A stretch of 33,816 nucleotides of DNA from Eubacteriales bacterium (GCA_030539285.1 JAUNSH010000031.1:1-33816), one strand, 5' to 3'; shown: positions 1 through 8,722, counted from the first letter of the stretch. Numbers and translations: made by a program. The notes: generated from the sequence alone by a model not told the origin.

Positions 1-244
1 ATGAATACCCGTCTCATTATGATCTTCATATAGAAAACTTCAATTTGTTCCAAATAATAGTTTTCTATTGAATATCAGTATCAGTTGATTGAACCGAATT
101 TTAATATTTTCGATGGCTCGTGAGGCGTTTTTTAGCCGACTTTCTGCAAGGCTGTGATCTTTCGGCCGTCTTGGACGTCGTGATCAGATGCAACGCGTCG
201 GAAACAGCACGGTCCCTGTACCTGCACCGAAGCACCCTTTCGGT
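1..244. other. window edge, no gene recognised
   Basis: This stretch lies downstream of the minus-strand M20 gene. It is AT-rich at first and more GC-rich from about position 110. I see no credible coding frame, and no strong terminator with a T-run for the gene that ends at 245. A weak 8-bp inverted repeat (32-39 with 59-66) has a 19-nt loop and is probably incidental. Confidence 0.5.
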
Positions 245-1423
245 TCAGTTATGATCTTCAAGCCATCTGGTGGCACAGTGCGCAAGGTACGCGGGGCCTG
301 TCTTCAGCACTTCCTCGTTGAAGACCACCTTCGGATGGTGCTGGTTATACGATGGCCCATCCGGGAAACCGGCAGACAGGAACATATACGCCCCCGGGAT
401 CCGCTGGAGGATCTCCGCCCAGTCCTCTGACGAGGCAGTGTGCATATTGGGATACTCCGTCCGATTCGGGACCGGCAGCTCTCTCATGTAGCCCACAAAC
501 GCGTCCACTGCCTCGGGATCATTGACCAGGGGCGCCGTACCGGCAAGGATGATAACCTCCGCGCTGCCCCGATAGGTCTGGGCAACGCTCTGCGTAACTT
601 CATGAAGACGCTTCAGAATAAATTCCCGCTCTTCGGCGCAATCACAGCGAAGTGTACCATACAGTTCCGCTTTATCCGGGATAATATTTCCGGCATCCCC
701 GGCAACCAGCTTTCCGATGGTCAAAACGCTTGCCTGCGTGGACTTGATCTCACGGGCTACAATGGATTCCAACGCAAGGACAAGATGCGCGGCAATGTTG
801 ATGGGATCAATTCCGGTATCCGGATAGGCGCCATGGGAGCCTTTTCCCTGAATGACGATCTTAAAATTGTCGCTGGAGTTCATCATTGTGCCTTCCCGCC
901 GGTAAACAAACATCCCCAGCGGCATCTGTCCGGCGGTGACATGGTAGGCAAGGGCTGCATCCGGCTTTGGGCTTTCCAAAACCCCATCCTGGATCATAGA
1001 CTTGGCGCCAAGGAAGGTTTCCTCGCCCGGCTGGAACATGAGCTTTACCGTTCCCTGAAGCGCAGCCTCATTTTCCTTCAGCATCTGCGCCGCAATCAGC
1101 AGCATAGCAGCGTGGAAATCATGGCCGCAGGTGTGTGCGCAGTCACAGGTACTTGCGAAAGGCAGACCGCTCTCCTCCCTCATTGGCAGGGCATCCATAT
1201 CGCCGCGCAAAAGAACCGTTTTACCCCCAGGTTTTCCGACAGTCGCAACAACACCGCCGCCGCAGGGGTGCGGATCGTATCCCATTTCTTTCAGCTTTTC
1301 CATGACATAGGCCGTTGTCTTGGGAAGATCCAGGCTGATTTCGGGGATCTGGTGCAGGTCCCGGCGGATCGTAACGGCAGTGTCAAAAAGTTCTTCTGCT
1401 CTTCTGAGATAATCCACGCTCAT
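245..1423 (-). CDS. M20 family amidohydrolase (N-acyl amino acid / hippurate hydrolase-like)
   Basis: A 392-residue cytoplasmic metallo-amidohydrolase of peptidase family M20, in the branch that removes acyl groups from N-acyl amino acids. Visible family marks are RGDMDALP (about residues 73-80), the metal-binding TCGHDFHAAM segment (Cys99, His101) and QPGEE (Glu134/Glu135). A dimerisation domain sits in the middle and a His-Pro pair near the C-terminus. The length is normal. AAGAAGG sits just before the chosen ATG. It is the last gene of a minus-strand operon behind two membrane proteins, so it probably hydrolyses whatever they import. The substrate is inferred from family and context and could be an acyl-amino acid, a small peptide or indole-acetyl-amino acid type conjugates. 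Confidence 0.9.
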   Translation of the reverse strand: MSVDYLRRAEELFDTAVTIRRDLHQIPEISLDLPKTTAYVMEKLKEMGYDPHPCGGGVVATVGKPGGKTVLLRGDMDALPMREESGLPFASTCDCAHTCGHDFHAAMLLIAAQMLKENEAALQGTVKLMFQPGEETFLGAKSMIQDGVLESPKPDAALAYHVTAGQMPLGMFVYRREGTMMNSSDNFKIVIQGKGSHGAYPDTGIDPINIAAHLVLALESIVAREIKSTQASVLTIGKLVAGDAGNIIPDKAELYGTLRCDCAEEREFILKRLHEVTQSVAQTYRGSAEVIILAGTAPLVNDPEAVDAFVGYMRELPVPNRTEYPNMHTASSEDWAEILQRIPGAYMFLSAGFPDGPSYNQHHPKVVFNEEVLKTGPAYLAHCATRWLEDHN

Positions 1424-1552
1424 TATCCTTCTTTCTTATCATTTACTGCAAAGCTTCCATCCGGGCCGCCTCTCCGCTTTGGAAAAGGCAATGCTGCTGT
1501 TCACGTTCTTCCCGAAAAGGATGATCCATTGCTTTGGATTTCTGCCGGTTTT

Positions 1553-2326
1553 CTATTGGACGTTTGTTTCTTCCGGGGCGTGGGCATCCACCACCTGAAT
1601 GGCTCCCTTTTTCCACAGGATCCGGGATGTGATGATGGCCACAGGCAGCATTGCCAGAATGAGGAAGCCAATCATGCCCATCACTACAGAACCCAGACCC
1701 ACGAGCCGGGCGGCCAGTGTCACCAGCGAGACAATGACAATGACAGGAATGACGCCCTTGATGCCGCCCTTTACCACCTTCGTTCCGGCAGTGGTGCTGG
1801 CAAACAGGCCCAGCGTCATGGAGCCGAACAGAGCGGGCAGCAGGTAGCTGGACATGGTCTGTACAGCGGGCAGCTCAAAGATGGGACTGATAAAGGAGAT
1901 CAGCAGGGCAGCCAAAGTCAGGATCGCCACCGTCATGATGGAACTGGCAGCGACGCCGATGGAAGCCACCACGTCGCCCTCCGGGGTATTTGCTTCCTTG
2001 CCGCTGATCTTCAGGGCGTTGACGGCACAGGGCAGCTTCAGGTTCATGATGTTGCCGGTAATGAAGCCCAGATAGGAGGACGCGCCCATCAGCGGGGTAT
2101 AGCTGATGGCCTCAGACAGACCCACGGGAATGTAGATGGCCAGAATGCCAATGGTAGCGATGTTAAAGACCTGCCCCAGAGAGGGAATACAGTCATAGTA
2201 GTTCAGAACAACGAAGGGAACCAAAATCATGTAGACCAGAGCGATGACCGTGCCCAGCCGGCCCCAGCGGTGAGACCAGATCTGGAAGGGGTCCAGTGTG
2301 ATGGGGGCAGTTTTTTCCTTGCGCAT
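1553..2326 (-). CDS. multi-pass membrane protein, partner of the DUF5058-like protein
   Basis: A 257-residue hydrophobic protein with about six membrane segments, beginning roughly at residues 27-47, 55-75, 125-155, 160-180, 190-215 and 215-235. The N-terminus is short and charged, and the C-terminus is polar (DAHAPEE). I do not recognise a named family. It lies 12-18 bases downstream of the DUF5058-like gene and upstream of the M20 hydrolase, so the two membrane proteins plausibly form a two-subunit transporter. ATG 2326 is preferred over the in-frame ATG 2332 because GGGAGG (2335-2340) is then 8 bases upstream rather than 2. Function is inferred from context only. Confidence 0.8.
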   Translation of the reverse strand: MRKEKTAPITLDPFQIWSHRWGRLGTVIALVYMILVPFVVLNYYDCIPSLGQVFNIATIGILAIYIPVGLSEAISYTPLMGASSYLGFITGNIMNLKLPCAVNALKISGKEANTPEGDVVASIGVAASSIMTVAILTLAALLISFISPIFELPAVQTMSSYLLPALFGSMTLGLFASTTAGTKVVKGGIKGVIPVIVIVSLVTLAARLVGLGSVVMGMIGFLILAMLPVAIITSRILWKKGAIQVVDAHAPEETNVQ

Positions 2327-2344
2327 ATTCATATCCTCCCTTTG

Positions 2345-3061
2345 TCAGAAAATGGTGGTCCACAGCAGAGACGACACCATGCCCAGGATCATGGAGCCTG
2401 CCATGATGAAGTTGTTCACCCAGCCCCAGCCAGGTTTTTTTGCCACGATGCCCAGCACAATGGCGACGATCAGGCCAGTGATCATGACCAGGGCCTGAAT
2501 GGTATCGCTGATCAGCAGCACAGGGACATAGACCGCCAGCAGCGTCAGCATGAAGCAGCCGCTCAGGACGTTGCTCCAGCCATTTCCGCCCTTGGTCTTG
2601 TCAACGGAGGTCATCAGCTTCTTGCCGAAGGGGATCAGGATCAGAAAGCCCGACAGCATACCCACACTCATGAGGATCATGACCACACCGAACTGCTCGC
2701 CGGTGGCGCTGCTCATCAGCTCCGTGGTGTTGGCATAGCCCAGCACTGGGGCAAGGGAGCTGGCGATCTGGGTCTCGAAGGACAGGGAACCGATGACAGA
2801 CAGCCGCCACCAGGCCCAGACGGTGCCCAGAGAAGCGGCCAGCGCAACCAGGCCGATGACGATAGACAGGCTGGGAACAATGGAGAAGATCAGAGAGGAT
2901 TTGATGATGTCGCTGATCTCCTTGCTGGAGATGCCCATTTCCAGGGCGCGTTTTCTTGCCTTCAGCAGATACACCACAGAAAATACCGTGATGTACGCCA
3001 GACCGCCGATCACCAATGCGAGCAGCAAAGGACTTCCGGTGATGTCTTTGATGGTTGTCAT
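2345..3061 (-). CDS. DUF5058-like multi-pass membrane protein
   Basis: A 238-residue integral membrane protein with about six hydrophobic segments. From memory its sequence matches the DUF5058 family, a group of unknown function. A cytoplasmic charged loop (LKARKRALEMGISSKEI, about residues 33-49) follows the first membrane segment. It is the first gene of the operon with the 257-residue membrane protein and the M20 hydrolase. The proposed role is one half of an importer for the hydrolase substrate. An AAGGAAG ribosome binding site precedes the ATG. The nearest upstream promoter (3258-3285) is separated from it by a terminator-like hairpin. Confidence 0.8.
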   Translation of the reverse strand: MTTIKDITGSPLLLALVIGGLAYITVFSVVYLLKARKRALEMGISSKEISDIIKSSLIFSIVPSLSIVIGLVALAASLGTVWAWWRLSVIGSLSFETQIASSLAPVLGYANTTELMSSATGEQFGVVMILMSVGMLSGFLILIPFGKKLMTSVDKTKGGNGWSNVLSGCFMLTLLAVYVPVLLISDTIQALVMITGLIVAIVLGIVAKKPGWGWVNNFIMAGSMILGMVSSLLWTTIF

Positions 3062-3194
3062 AGATTTCTCGCTTCCTTTTCTTTGGGAGTCCTCCGAAAT
3101 ATCCGCCAGTCGGCGGCATCACAGATCACGCCCGAATTTTCAAATCTGATCCTGGTCTGCTTTGCCGCCGCGCGGCAGCGCGAAGGCAAAAAGC

Positions 3195-3232
3195 AAAAAG
3201 GGAGTCACATGGCGTTACCGCCTGTGACTCCC
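3195..3232 (-). terminator. terminator-like hairpin in the leader of the DUF5058 operon
   Basis: GGGAGTCACA (3200-3209) pairs exactly with TGTGACTCCC (3223-3232). An inner GGCG/CGCC stem adds four pairs. Read on the minus strand the hairpin is followed by TTTTTGCTTTTT, as in an intrinsic terminator. It lies about 20 bases downstream of the predicted transcription start and 130 bases before the first gene. Confidence 0.75.
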
Positions 3233-3257
3233 TTGCCAGCTCGTTTTGAATGACTGC

Positions 3258-3285
3258 ATTATAGCATATCTTACCACTATTGCAA
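3258..3285 (-). promoter_or_regulatory. promoter of the DUF5058/M20 operon
   Basis: On the minus strand there is a -35 TTGCAA (3280-3285), a 16-base spacer and a perfect -10 TATAAT (3258-3263). Transcription would start near 3251 and run into the hairpin at 3232-3200. The rest of the interval 3062-3417 holds no gene. Confidence 0.65.
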
Positions 3286-3417
3286 GATATTTATGGTTCA
3301 AATTGCATAATTCATTTCAATTGTCTACCAATCTATGAAAATATCCGGGAAAATTGTGCAAGCCAAACAACGTTTCTTGCAGATTTTGAGGAAAGGACTG
3401 TGGCTCGTCCCTTTTGT

Positions 3418-4533
3418 TTACCGCAGCAGGCGCATGACTTCTTCGGCATACTCCGCGCCGGTGGATGCACCCACATCCACAGTCAGAGGGCACCGCGCCA
3501 GTGCCTGTTCCAGCCGCTCAGCAGCGTCGGTGCGGCAGATGTGGCGCAGCAGCATGGCGGTGGCTTTCAGAATACTTGCAGGACTTGCATAATCGCCCAG
3601 CCCCTGTTCGATCAGCCGGGGGGCGGAGCCGTGGATCGCCTCAAACATGGCAAAGCGGTCACCGATATTCGCGCTGCCCGCCGTGCCCACACCGCCCTGG
3701 ATCTGGGCTGCTTCATCGGTGATGATATCGCCGTAAAGGTTGGGCAGAAGCACCACCTGGAACTGATCCCGGATGGCCTCGTTCACCAGGTTGGCTGTCA
3801 TGATGTCGATGTACCAGTCGTCTGCCGTGATCCCGGGATAATCTCTGGCGACCTCATGGGCAATGACGGTAAACTTGCCGTCGGTTTTCTTCATGATATT
3901 TGCTTTGGTGACAATGGAGACCCGGGTCTTTCCGTTGTTTTTCGCGTACTCAAAGGCCGCCCGGGCGATACGGCGGGTACCGGCATCGGTGGTGACCTTG
4001 AAATCCACCGCCATGCCCGGCAGCTCCACGCCCCGGCTTCCCAGAACGTATTCCCCTTCCGTGTTCTCCCGGAAGAACATCCAGTCTATGTTCTTTTCCG
4101 GAATAGACACCGGGCGGCAGTTGGCGTACAGGTCCAGTTCCCGGCGCAGCGTTACGTTGGCACTTTCCATTTTGCCGCCCATAGGTGTCGTGGTGGGGCC
4201 TTTCAGCAGTACGTCACAGGTTTTTATCTGGGCCAGCACATCGGAGGGAACGGACTGCCCCAGAGCCATGCGGTTTTCCAGAGTCAGGCCTTCGATCCGC
4301 TTGAGGATCACGCTTCCTTCGGCAATTTCTGCTTCCAGCAAAGTTTCCAGCACCTTCACGGCGTGAGCCATGATCAGCGGGCCGATGCCATCCCCGTCCA
4401 GAATACCGATGGTCACAACGTCTTTTTGGGTAAAGTCCACTTTTTCGGAATTCATATTCTGGATACGCGCCAGCTGCTCCTCCAGAAGCACCCGGAAGGC
4501 CTCGCAGGCCTGATCGATCTCATGCATTTTCAT
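3418..4533 (-). CDS. isocitrate/isopropylmalate dehydrogenase family enzyme (isocitrate-dehydrogenase-like)
   Basis: A 371-residue NAD(P)-dependent beta-decarboxylating dehydrogenase. Family marks in order are GDGIGP (about 46-51), the substrate loop SANVTLRRELDLYANCRPV, FFRENTEGEY, the metal-binding NLYGDIITDEAAQ and the coenzyme loop EAIHGSAP. The NVTLRRELDLYAN loop is of isocitrate dehydrogenase rather than isopropylmalate dehydrogenase type. The N-terminal ~40 residues are an extension. Its start overlaps the end of the gntR gene by 14 bases, which implies translational coupling. The divergent neighbour is a citrate-type transporter, so a role in citrate/isocitrate catabolism is likely. 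ATG 4527 is a possible alternative start. Tartrate or homoisocitrate use cannot be excluded. Confidence 0.88.
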   Translation of the reverse strand: MKMHEIDQACEAFRVLLEEQLARIQNMNSEKVDFTQKDVVTIGILDGDGIGPLIMAHAVKVLETLLEAEIAEGSVILKRIEGLTLENRMALGQSVPSDVLAQIKTCDVLLKGPTTTPMGGKMESANVTLRRELDLYANCRPVSIPEKNIDWMFFRENTEGEYVLGSRGVELPGMAVDFKVTTDAGTRRIARAAFEYAKNNGKTRVSIVTKANIMKKTDGKFTVIAHEVARDYPGITADDWYIDIMTANLVNEAIRDQFQVVLLPNLYGDIITDEAAQIQGGVGTAGSANIGDRFAMFEAIHGSAPRLIEQGLGDYASPASILKATAMLLRHICRTDAAERLEQALARCPLTVDVGASTGAEYAEEVMRLLR

Positions 4534-5173
4534 CTCTTCCTTTCATCATATGGGCTTTTGCATTTGCGATATGCTGACGCATCCGCTGTTCCGCCAATTC
4601 AGCGTCCGCGGAGGCGATTGCCTGGTAGATCTCAAAGTGTTCCTGCTTGGTCTGGGTCGTACGGTCCCAGTCCTCCAATGAGATTTTACGGTATCGGCGG
4701 GTCTTTCGCAGCAGGGGCATCAGCGTGTCGATCAGCACCGGCCTGCCGCACAGATGGCAGATGGCATCGTGAAACCGGTCATCCACCAGATGCAAATGCG
4801 CCGCATCCCGGCGGGAGAAGTAAAAATCCTGCAGATCCACGATATCCGCCACCTCTTTCAGCCCCTCCATGGTCATATTCTGCACTGCGTAATAGGTCGA
4901 CAGGCTCTCCACCCGTTCACGGATGGTCATGATGTCCACCAGGTCCTCCTGGGTAATACCCAGCACCCGGGAACCTTTTCCGACACTTTCGATGAGCCGT
5001 TCCTGCTCCAGCTGCCGCAGAGCCTCCCGGATGGGTGTGCGGCTGACCCCCAGTTCCTGCGCCAGCCGCAGCTCCGTCAGCATTTCGCCCCGGGGATAGC
5101 GCCCCTGAATAATGTCATCCTCCAACCGATCAAATACCTGATCTGCCAGAGACGTACTTCTGATGCTGCCCAT
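4520..5173 (-). CDS. GntR family regulator, FadR/FCD subgroup
   Basis: A 217-residue DNA-binding regulator. The N-terminal winged helix-turn-helix (about 8-75) contains LAQELGVSRTPIREALRQLEQERLI, the typical GntR recognition region. It is followed by an all-helical FCD ligand-binding domain (about 80-205) with the conserved DDRFHDAI segment and HIANAKAHM near the end. Such proteins bind small organic acids, often with a metal. AAGGAG precedes the ATG. It overlaps the dehydrogenase gene and is divergent from the citrate transporter. A TTGTATACAA palindrome touching its own -10 suggests autoregulation and control of the transporter. Confidence 0.92.
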   Translation of the reverse strand: MGSIRSTSLADQVFDRLEDDIIQGRYPRGEMLTELRLAQELGVSRTPIREALRQLEQERLIESVGKGSRVLGITQEDLVDIMTIRERVESLSTYYAVQNMTMEGLKEVADIVDLQDFYFSRRDAAHLHLVDDRFHDAICHLCGRPVLIDTLMPLLRKTRRYRKISLEDWDRTTQTKQEHFEIYQAIASADAELAEQRMRQHIANAKAHMMKGRDENA

Positions 5174-5219
5174 ATGTTATCTCCTTAATCTGACCTTTTT
5201 GATTATGTTTCAAATTTCT

Positions 5220-5256
5220 TTGTATACAATTATGCAAAAATACAGCTTGATGTCAA
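5220..5256 (-). promoter_or_regulatory. gntR promoter with abutting GntR-type operator
   Basis: On the minus strand TTGACA (5251-5256) is followed after 16 bases by CATAAT (5229-5234). The perfect palindrome TTGTATACAA (5220-5229) overlaps the downstream edge of the -10. It fits the GT-N2-AC operator form typical of FadR-subgroup regulators. Two further TTGTAT half-sites, 10 bases apart, lie at 5297-5302 and 5307-5312 in the same divergent region. Confidence 0.65.
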
Positions 5257-5364
5257 GAGCAAAAACGCCGATTTTCGTTTATTCCGCCTGAATACTTTGT
5301 ATGTTTTTGTATATTATCAACAAAATCCAGGGTTTGGCACGCCCGCCCCTGCCCAGCCGCCCTC

Positions 5365-5393
5365 TTGCAAGAAGGCCCGTACGATAGTATAAT
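5365..5393 (+). promoter_or_regulatory. promoter of the citrate transporter gene
   Basis: TTGCAA (5365-5370), a 17-base spacer and a perfect TATAAT (5388-5393). The start point would be near 5400, about 70 bases before the ATG at 5470. Confidence 0.7.
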
Positions 5394-5469
5394 ACTGCAC
5401 AGAGCACAAAACCGCCGGTGCGGCGGACATGCTCAGGGCTGTAAAAAAAGAAATGTGGAGGTATCAACA

Positions 5470-6770
5470 ATGATCGCTTTTGTAGGCTTCCTGATGATCG
5501 TAGCAATCGTAGCACTGCTTCTGAAAGGCAAAATGTCCCCCATTGTCGTGCTGTCCATCGTACCCGCAGCTGCCGCTCTTGTCCTTGGATACACCCCCGT
5601 AGAGGTGGCCGGATTTATTAAAAGCGGCATCGGTACCACCACAAGCAACGGCTCCTGTTCATCTTTTCTGTCATCTATTTCGGTGTTATGAGCGACACCG
5701 GTATGTTTGATGTCATTGTTCAGAAGCTGGTCAAGCTGGCTGGCAGCAATGTCATCGCCGTCACAGTGGCAACCGCGCTGATCGCAACCATTGCCCATCT
5801 GGACGGCACCACTGCCACCACGGTGCTGATCACCATTCCCGCGATGTACCCTGTGTACAAAAAAATGAATGTCGACCCGAAGATCCTCCTGTGCCTGACA
5901 GGAGCCTGCATGGGTGTCATGAATCTGCTTCCCTGGGGCGGCCCTGTGGCCCGCGCCGCAACAGTGCTGACCATGGACGCCAATGAGCTGTGGCACATCC
6001 TCCTCCCCATTCAGATTCTAGGCCTGGTGTGCAATATCGCTGTGGCTGTGCTGCTTGGAATGTGGGCTGTTAAAAAGGGCGCCGGTCAGGGTAAGGGCGA
6101 GATCCTGGCATTTGACGAGAAAGCCCGGCAGGAGGAGGACGTTCTGCGCCGTCCCAAGCTGCTGATCTTCAATCTGCTGCTGACCGCCGTACTGCTGGCT
6201 ATCCTGTCCTCCGGTATCATTACCAGCTATGTGGCGTTCCTTTTGGCACTGTCCATCGCGCTGGCTGTCAACTACCCCGACCTGAAGCTGCAGGATAAGC
6301 TGGTCAAGAAGCACGCCCCCGCTGCTCTGCTTATCTCCGCGACCCTGTTCAGCGCCGGCGCCATGGTCGGTATTTTTGACGGAACCGGTATGCTGACCGA
6401 AATGGCAAATGTCATCATTTCCATCATCCCCAGCTTCCTTGGCAGATTCCTGCACATTATCTTCGGCATTCTTGCGCTGCCTCTGGGTCTGTGCATGGGA
6501 ACAGATGCTTATTTCTATGGCATCATGCCTCTGGTCATCGAGGTGGGCAGCACATACGGCATCGCTCCCCTGAGTACAGCCATTGCCATGATCATAGGCA
6601 AGAATCTGGCCCTCATGGTCAGCCCACTGGTGCCTGCAACCTATCTGGCGATCGGTCTGACCAACACCGAGCTGAAAGATCACATGAAGTTCAGCATCCC
6701 CATCTACTGGGCTGTCAGTATCTGTATGCTGATCATTGCTGTCATCATTGGCGTGGTCCCCCTGATGTAA
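5470..6770 (+). pseudogene. CitMHS family citrate/H+ symporter, frameshifted
   Basis: A citrate-metal:proton symporter gene of the CitMHS family, about 433 codons when rejoined, which is the usual length. The ATG at 5470 follows GGAGG. The first frame reads MIAFVGFLMIVAIVALLLKG through TTTSN, then runs out of frame and stops at 5691. From about 5652 the correct protein continues one base earlier (LLFIFSVIYFGVMSDTG, then HLDGTTATT and GACMGVMNLLPWGGP). One base is therefore missing near 5649-5652. About eleven membrane segments would remain. No slippery heptamer is visible, so a true frameshift mutation or a sequencing error is likelier than programmed frameshifting. Restored, it would import citrate for the adjacent dehydrogenase. 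Confidence 0.85.
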
Positions 6771-6803
6771 GCAGCCGATCAGAACGATGATATGTTCCAA
6801 CTG

Positions 6804-6845
6804 ATACGCTCTGGGCAAAATGTCCGGAGCGTATTTTCTCTATTT
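6804..6845 (+). terminator. intrinsic terminator after the citrate transporter
   Basis: An 11-base stem, 6804-6814 with 6824-6834 (one G-T pair), has a 9-base loop. It is followed by TTTTCTCTATTTT. It lies 34 bases past the transporter stop codon. Confidence 0.8.
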
Positions 6846-6869
6846 TCCACCGCTTGATCAAAAAATATA

Positions 6870-6898
6870 TTGACAATTTCGTTTCATTGTGGTATACA
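6870..6898 (+). promoter_or_regulatory. promoter of the trp T-box leader
   Basis: TTGACA (6870-6875), a 17-base spacer and TATACA (6893-6898). The start point would be about 6905, just ahead of the T-box leader. Confidence 0.8.
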
Positions 6899-6919
6899 TA
6901 TTTATAATTTAATACGTTA

Positions 6920-7200
6920 AACCGTTGAAGCGGAGATAACGGCAATTATGCCTTCACAGAGAGTCTGCGATGCTGAGAGTCAGACAGGAAACAGGTTGTC
7001 AAATGGACCGCGGAGGGCGCAGTCAAAGAAGGAGCGATCCTTCGAGTATTCTGCGACGTTGCAGGCAGACGTCATTTGCCGGGGATATGTTGGTATCCCG
7101 CTAAGGGCACGGGTCATACCGTGAATTCAAGGTGGCACCGCGGATAGTGTTTTCATTGTTCGTCCTTGACAGATTTTTTGTTCTGTCAGGGGCGTTTTTT
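6920..7200 (+). promoter_or_regulatory. T-box leader, probably tRNA-Trp responsive
   Basis: A tRNA-sensing leader RNA ahead of trpE. The 3' part has the conserved T-box sequence AAGGTGGCACCGCGG (7129-7143), which pairs with the free acceptor end of uncharged tRNA. It is followed at once by a terminator. The 5' part has typical Stem I sequence (AGAGAGTCTGCGATGCTGAGAG, starting at 6957). TGG at 7004-7006, in the context AAATGGACC, is the likely specifier codon for Trp and matches the downstream gene. Uncharged tRNA-Trp would favour the antiterminator and switch on trpE-trpG. The specifier call is a reading of the linear sequence, not a computed fold. Confidence 0.9.
7164..7200 (+). terminator. 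T-box terminator hairpin
   Basis: CCTTGACAGA (7164-7173) pairs with TCTGTCAGGG (7182-7191), with one G-U pair. The loop is TTTTTTGT and a run of T begins at 7195. This is the terminator arm competing with the T-box antiterminator. A second 10-base hairpin (7206-7215 with 7221-7230) follows before the trpE ribosome binding site, also with a short T-run after it. Confidence 0.85.
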
Positions 7201-7255
7201 TGGGCTTCTTTGACGGAAAACGTCAAAGGAGTCCTTTTTGCAGGGAGGTAAAACA

Positions 7256-8722
7256 ATGAAACTATCACCGAATCTTGAAGAAGTCAGGAAAATCGCTGCC
7301 ACGGGCAAATACGACGTGCTGCCCGTCAGCTGTGAGATCTTATCGGATTTCACCACGCCCATTGAGACGCTGAAGATCCTGAAAAATGTGTCCACCCACT
7401 GTTATCTGCTGGAATCCGCTCAGGCAAACGACACATGGGGACGGTATACCTTCCTTGGATTCGATCCAAAACTGGAGATCACCTGCATGGACGGAGAATT
7501 GAAGGCAGGGAATATCCGAATCAAAACCGAGGATCCCTCCGGTTATCTTCGCCAGCTTTTGTCCGACTACAAAAGTCCCCGGTTTGATTCTCTCCCGCCC
7601 TTCACAGGGGGACTGGTGGGTTACTTCTCTTACGACTACCTCGGTTACCGGGAACCCACCGTGCGATGCGGGGCGGAAGACACGGAAGCATTTAAGGATG
7701 TGGATCTGATGCTGTTTGACAAGGTCATTGCCTTCGACCATGTCCGCCAGAAGCTGATCCTGATTGTCAATATGTCCCTGGCAGATGCCCAGGTGGGTTA
7801 TAACAAAGCGGTGATGGAGCTGAAGCAGCTGGCGGAGCTTCTGCGCACCGGAAAAAAGAAGGAGGAACCAGCGGGCAGGCTGCTGGGGGAAGTCACGCCG
7901 CTGTTCAGCAAGGAGCAGTTCTGCGGCATGGTAGAACAGGCCAAACACCATATCCGGGAAGGAGATATCTTCCAGATCGTGCTTTCCAACCGCCTGTCGG
8001 CCCCCTTTGAAGGAAGCCTGCTGAACACCTACCGTGTTCTTCGCACCATCAACCCGTCGCCCTATATGTTCTATTTTTCCGGCACCGATGTGGAGGTCGC
8101 CGGGGCATCTCCCGAAACCCTTGTAAAGCTGGAAAACGGCATCCTGCATACCTTTCCCCTTGCCGGAACCAGGCCCCGGGGACGGACTCCGGCAGAGGAC
8201 GCGGCTCTGGAAGCAGAGCTTCTTGCCGACGAAAAGGAGCTTGCCGAGCACAATATGCTGGTGGACTTAGGCAGAAACGACCTGGGTAAGATCAGCAAAT
8301 TCGGCACCGTACAGGTTGAAAAGCTCCACTGCATTGAACGATTCTCCCATGTGATGCACATTGGCTCCACGGTGCGCGGAGAGATCCGGGATGACCGGGA
8401 CGCCCTGGATGCCATTGAGGCGGTACTCCCAGCGGGGACTCTTTCCGGCGCGCCGAAGATTCGGGCCTGCCAGCTGATCGGAGCGCTGGAAAATAACAAG
8501 CGCGGCATCTACGGCGGTGCCATCGGCTATATTGACTTTACCGGCAATATGGATACCTGCATTGCCATCCGCATTGCCTACAAGAAAAACGGCAGGGTGT
8601 TCGTAAGAAGCGGCGCGGGAATCGTGGCGGATTCCGTGCCTGAGAAGGAATACGAAGAATGCCTGAATAAAGCAAGGGCTTCTCTCAAGGCATTGGAGCT
8701 GGCCCAGGAGGTGAACGGATGA
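7256..8722 (+). CDS. trpE: anthranilate synthase component I
   Basis: A 488-residue protein that makes anthranilate from chorismate with ammonia supplied by TrpG. The N-terminal domain carries CYLLES (about residues 44-49), the Trp feedback-binding motif that separates TrpE from PabB. The C-terminal chorismate-binding domain has SPYMFYF, SPETLVK, GTRPRG, AEHNMLVDLGRNDLG, ERFSHVMH, AGTLSGAPK and GGAIGY. It is intact and of normal length. ATG 7256 follows GGGAGG at 8-9 bases. It overlaps trpG by 4 bases (ATGA). It is controlled by the T-box leader. The remaining trp genes downstream are missing or broken, so its anthranilate has no evident local consumer. Confidence 0.96.
   Translation: MKLSPNLEEVRKIAATGKYDVLPVSCEILSDFTTPIETLKILKNVSTHCYLLESAQANDTWGRYTFLGFDPKLEITCMDGELKAGNIRIKTEDPSGYLRQLLSDYKSPRFDSLPPFTGGLVGYFSYDYLGYREPTVRCGAEDTEAFKDVDLMLFDKVIAFDHVRQKLILIVNMSLADAQVGYNKAVMELKQLAELLRTGKKKEEPAGRLLGEVTPLFSKEQFCGMVEQAKHHIREGDIFQIVLSNRLSAPFEGSLLNTYRVLRTINPSPYMFYFSGTDVEVAGASPETLVKLENGILHTFPLAGTRPRGRTPAEDAALEAELLADEKELAEHNMLVDLGRNDLGKISKFGTVQVEKLHCIERFSHVMHIGSTVRGEIRDDRDALDAIEAVLPAGTLSGAPKIRACQLIGALENNKRGIYGGAIGYIDFTGNMDTCIAIRIAYKKNGRVFVRSGAGIVADSVPEKEYEECLNKARASLKALELAQEVNG

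Noticed and set aside
440-3253. A 937-codon open frame on the plus strand
   Set aside because: It runs antisense to three well-supported minus-strand genes (M20 and two membrane proteins). It is His/Gln/Asp-rich, as expected for antisense of hydrophobic genes, and has no family motif.
3280-4932. A 550-codon open frame on the plus strand
   Set aside because: Antisense to the dehydrogenase and gntR genes, both with clear motifs; biased composition and no ribosome binding site.
5640-5700. Programmed -1 frameshifting in the citrate transporter
   Set aside because: No slippery heptamer and no evident stimulatory structure at the junction; CitMHS proteins are not known to use frameshifting.
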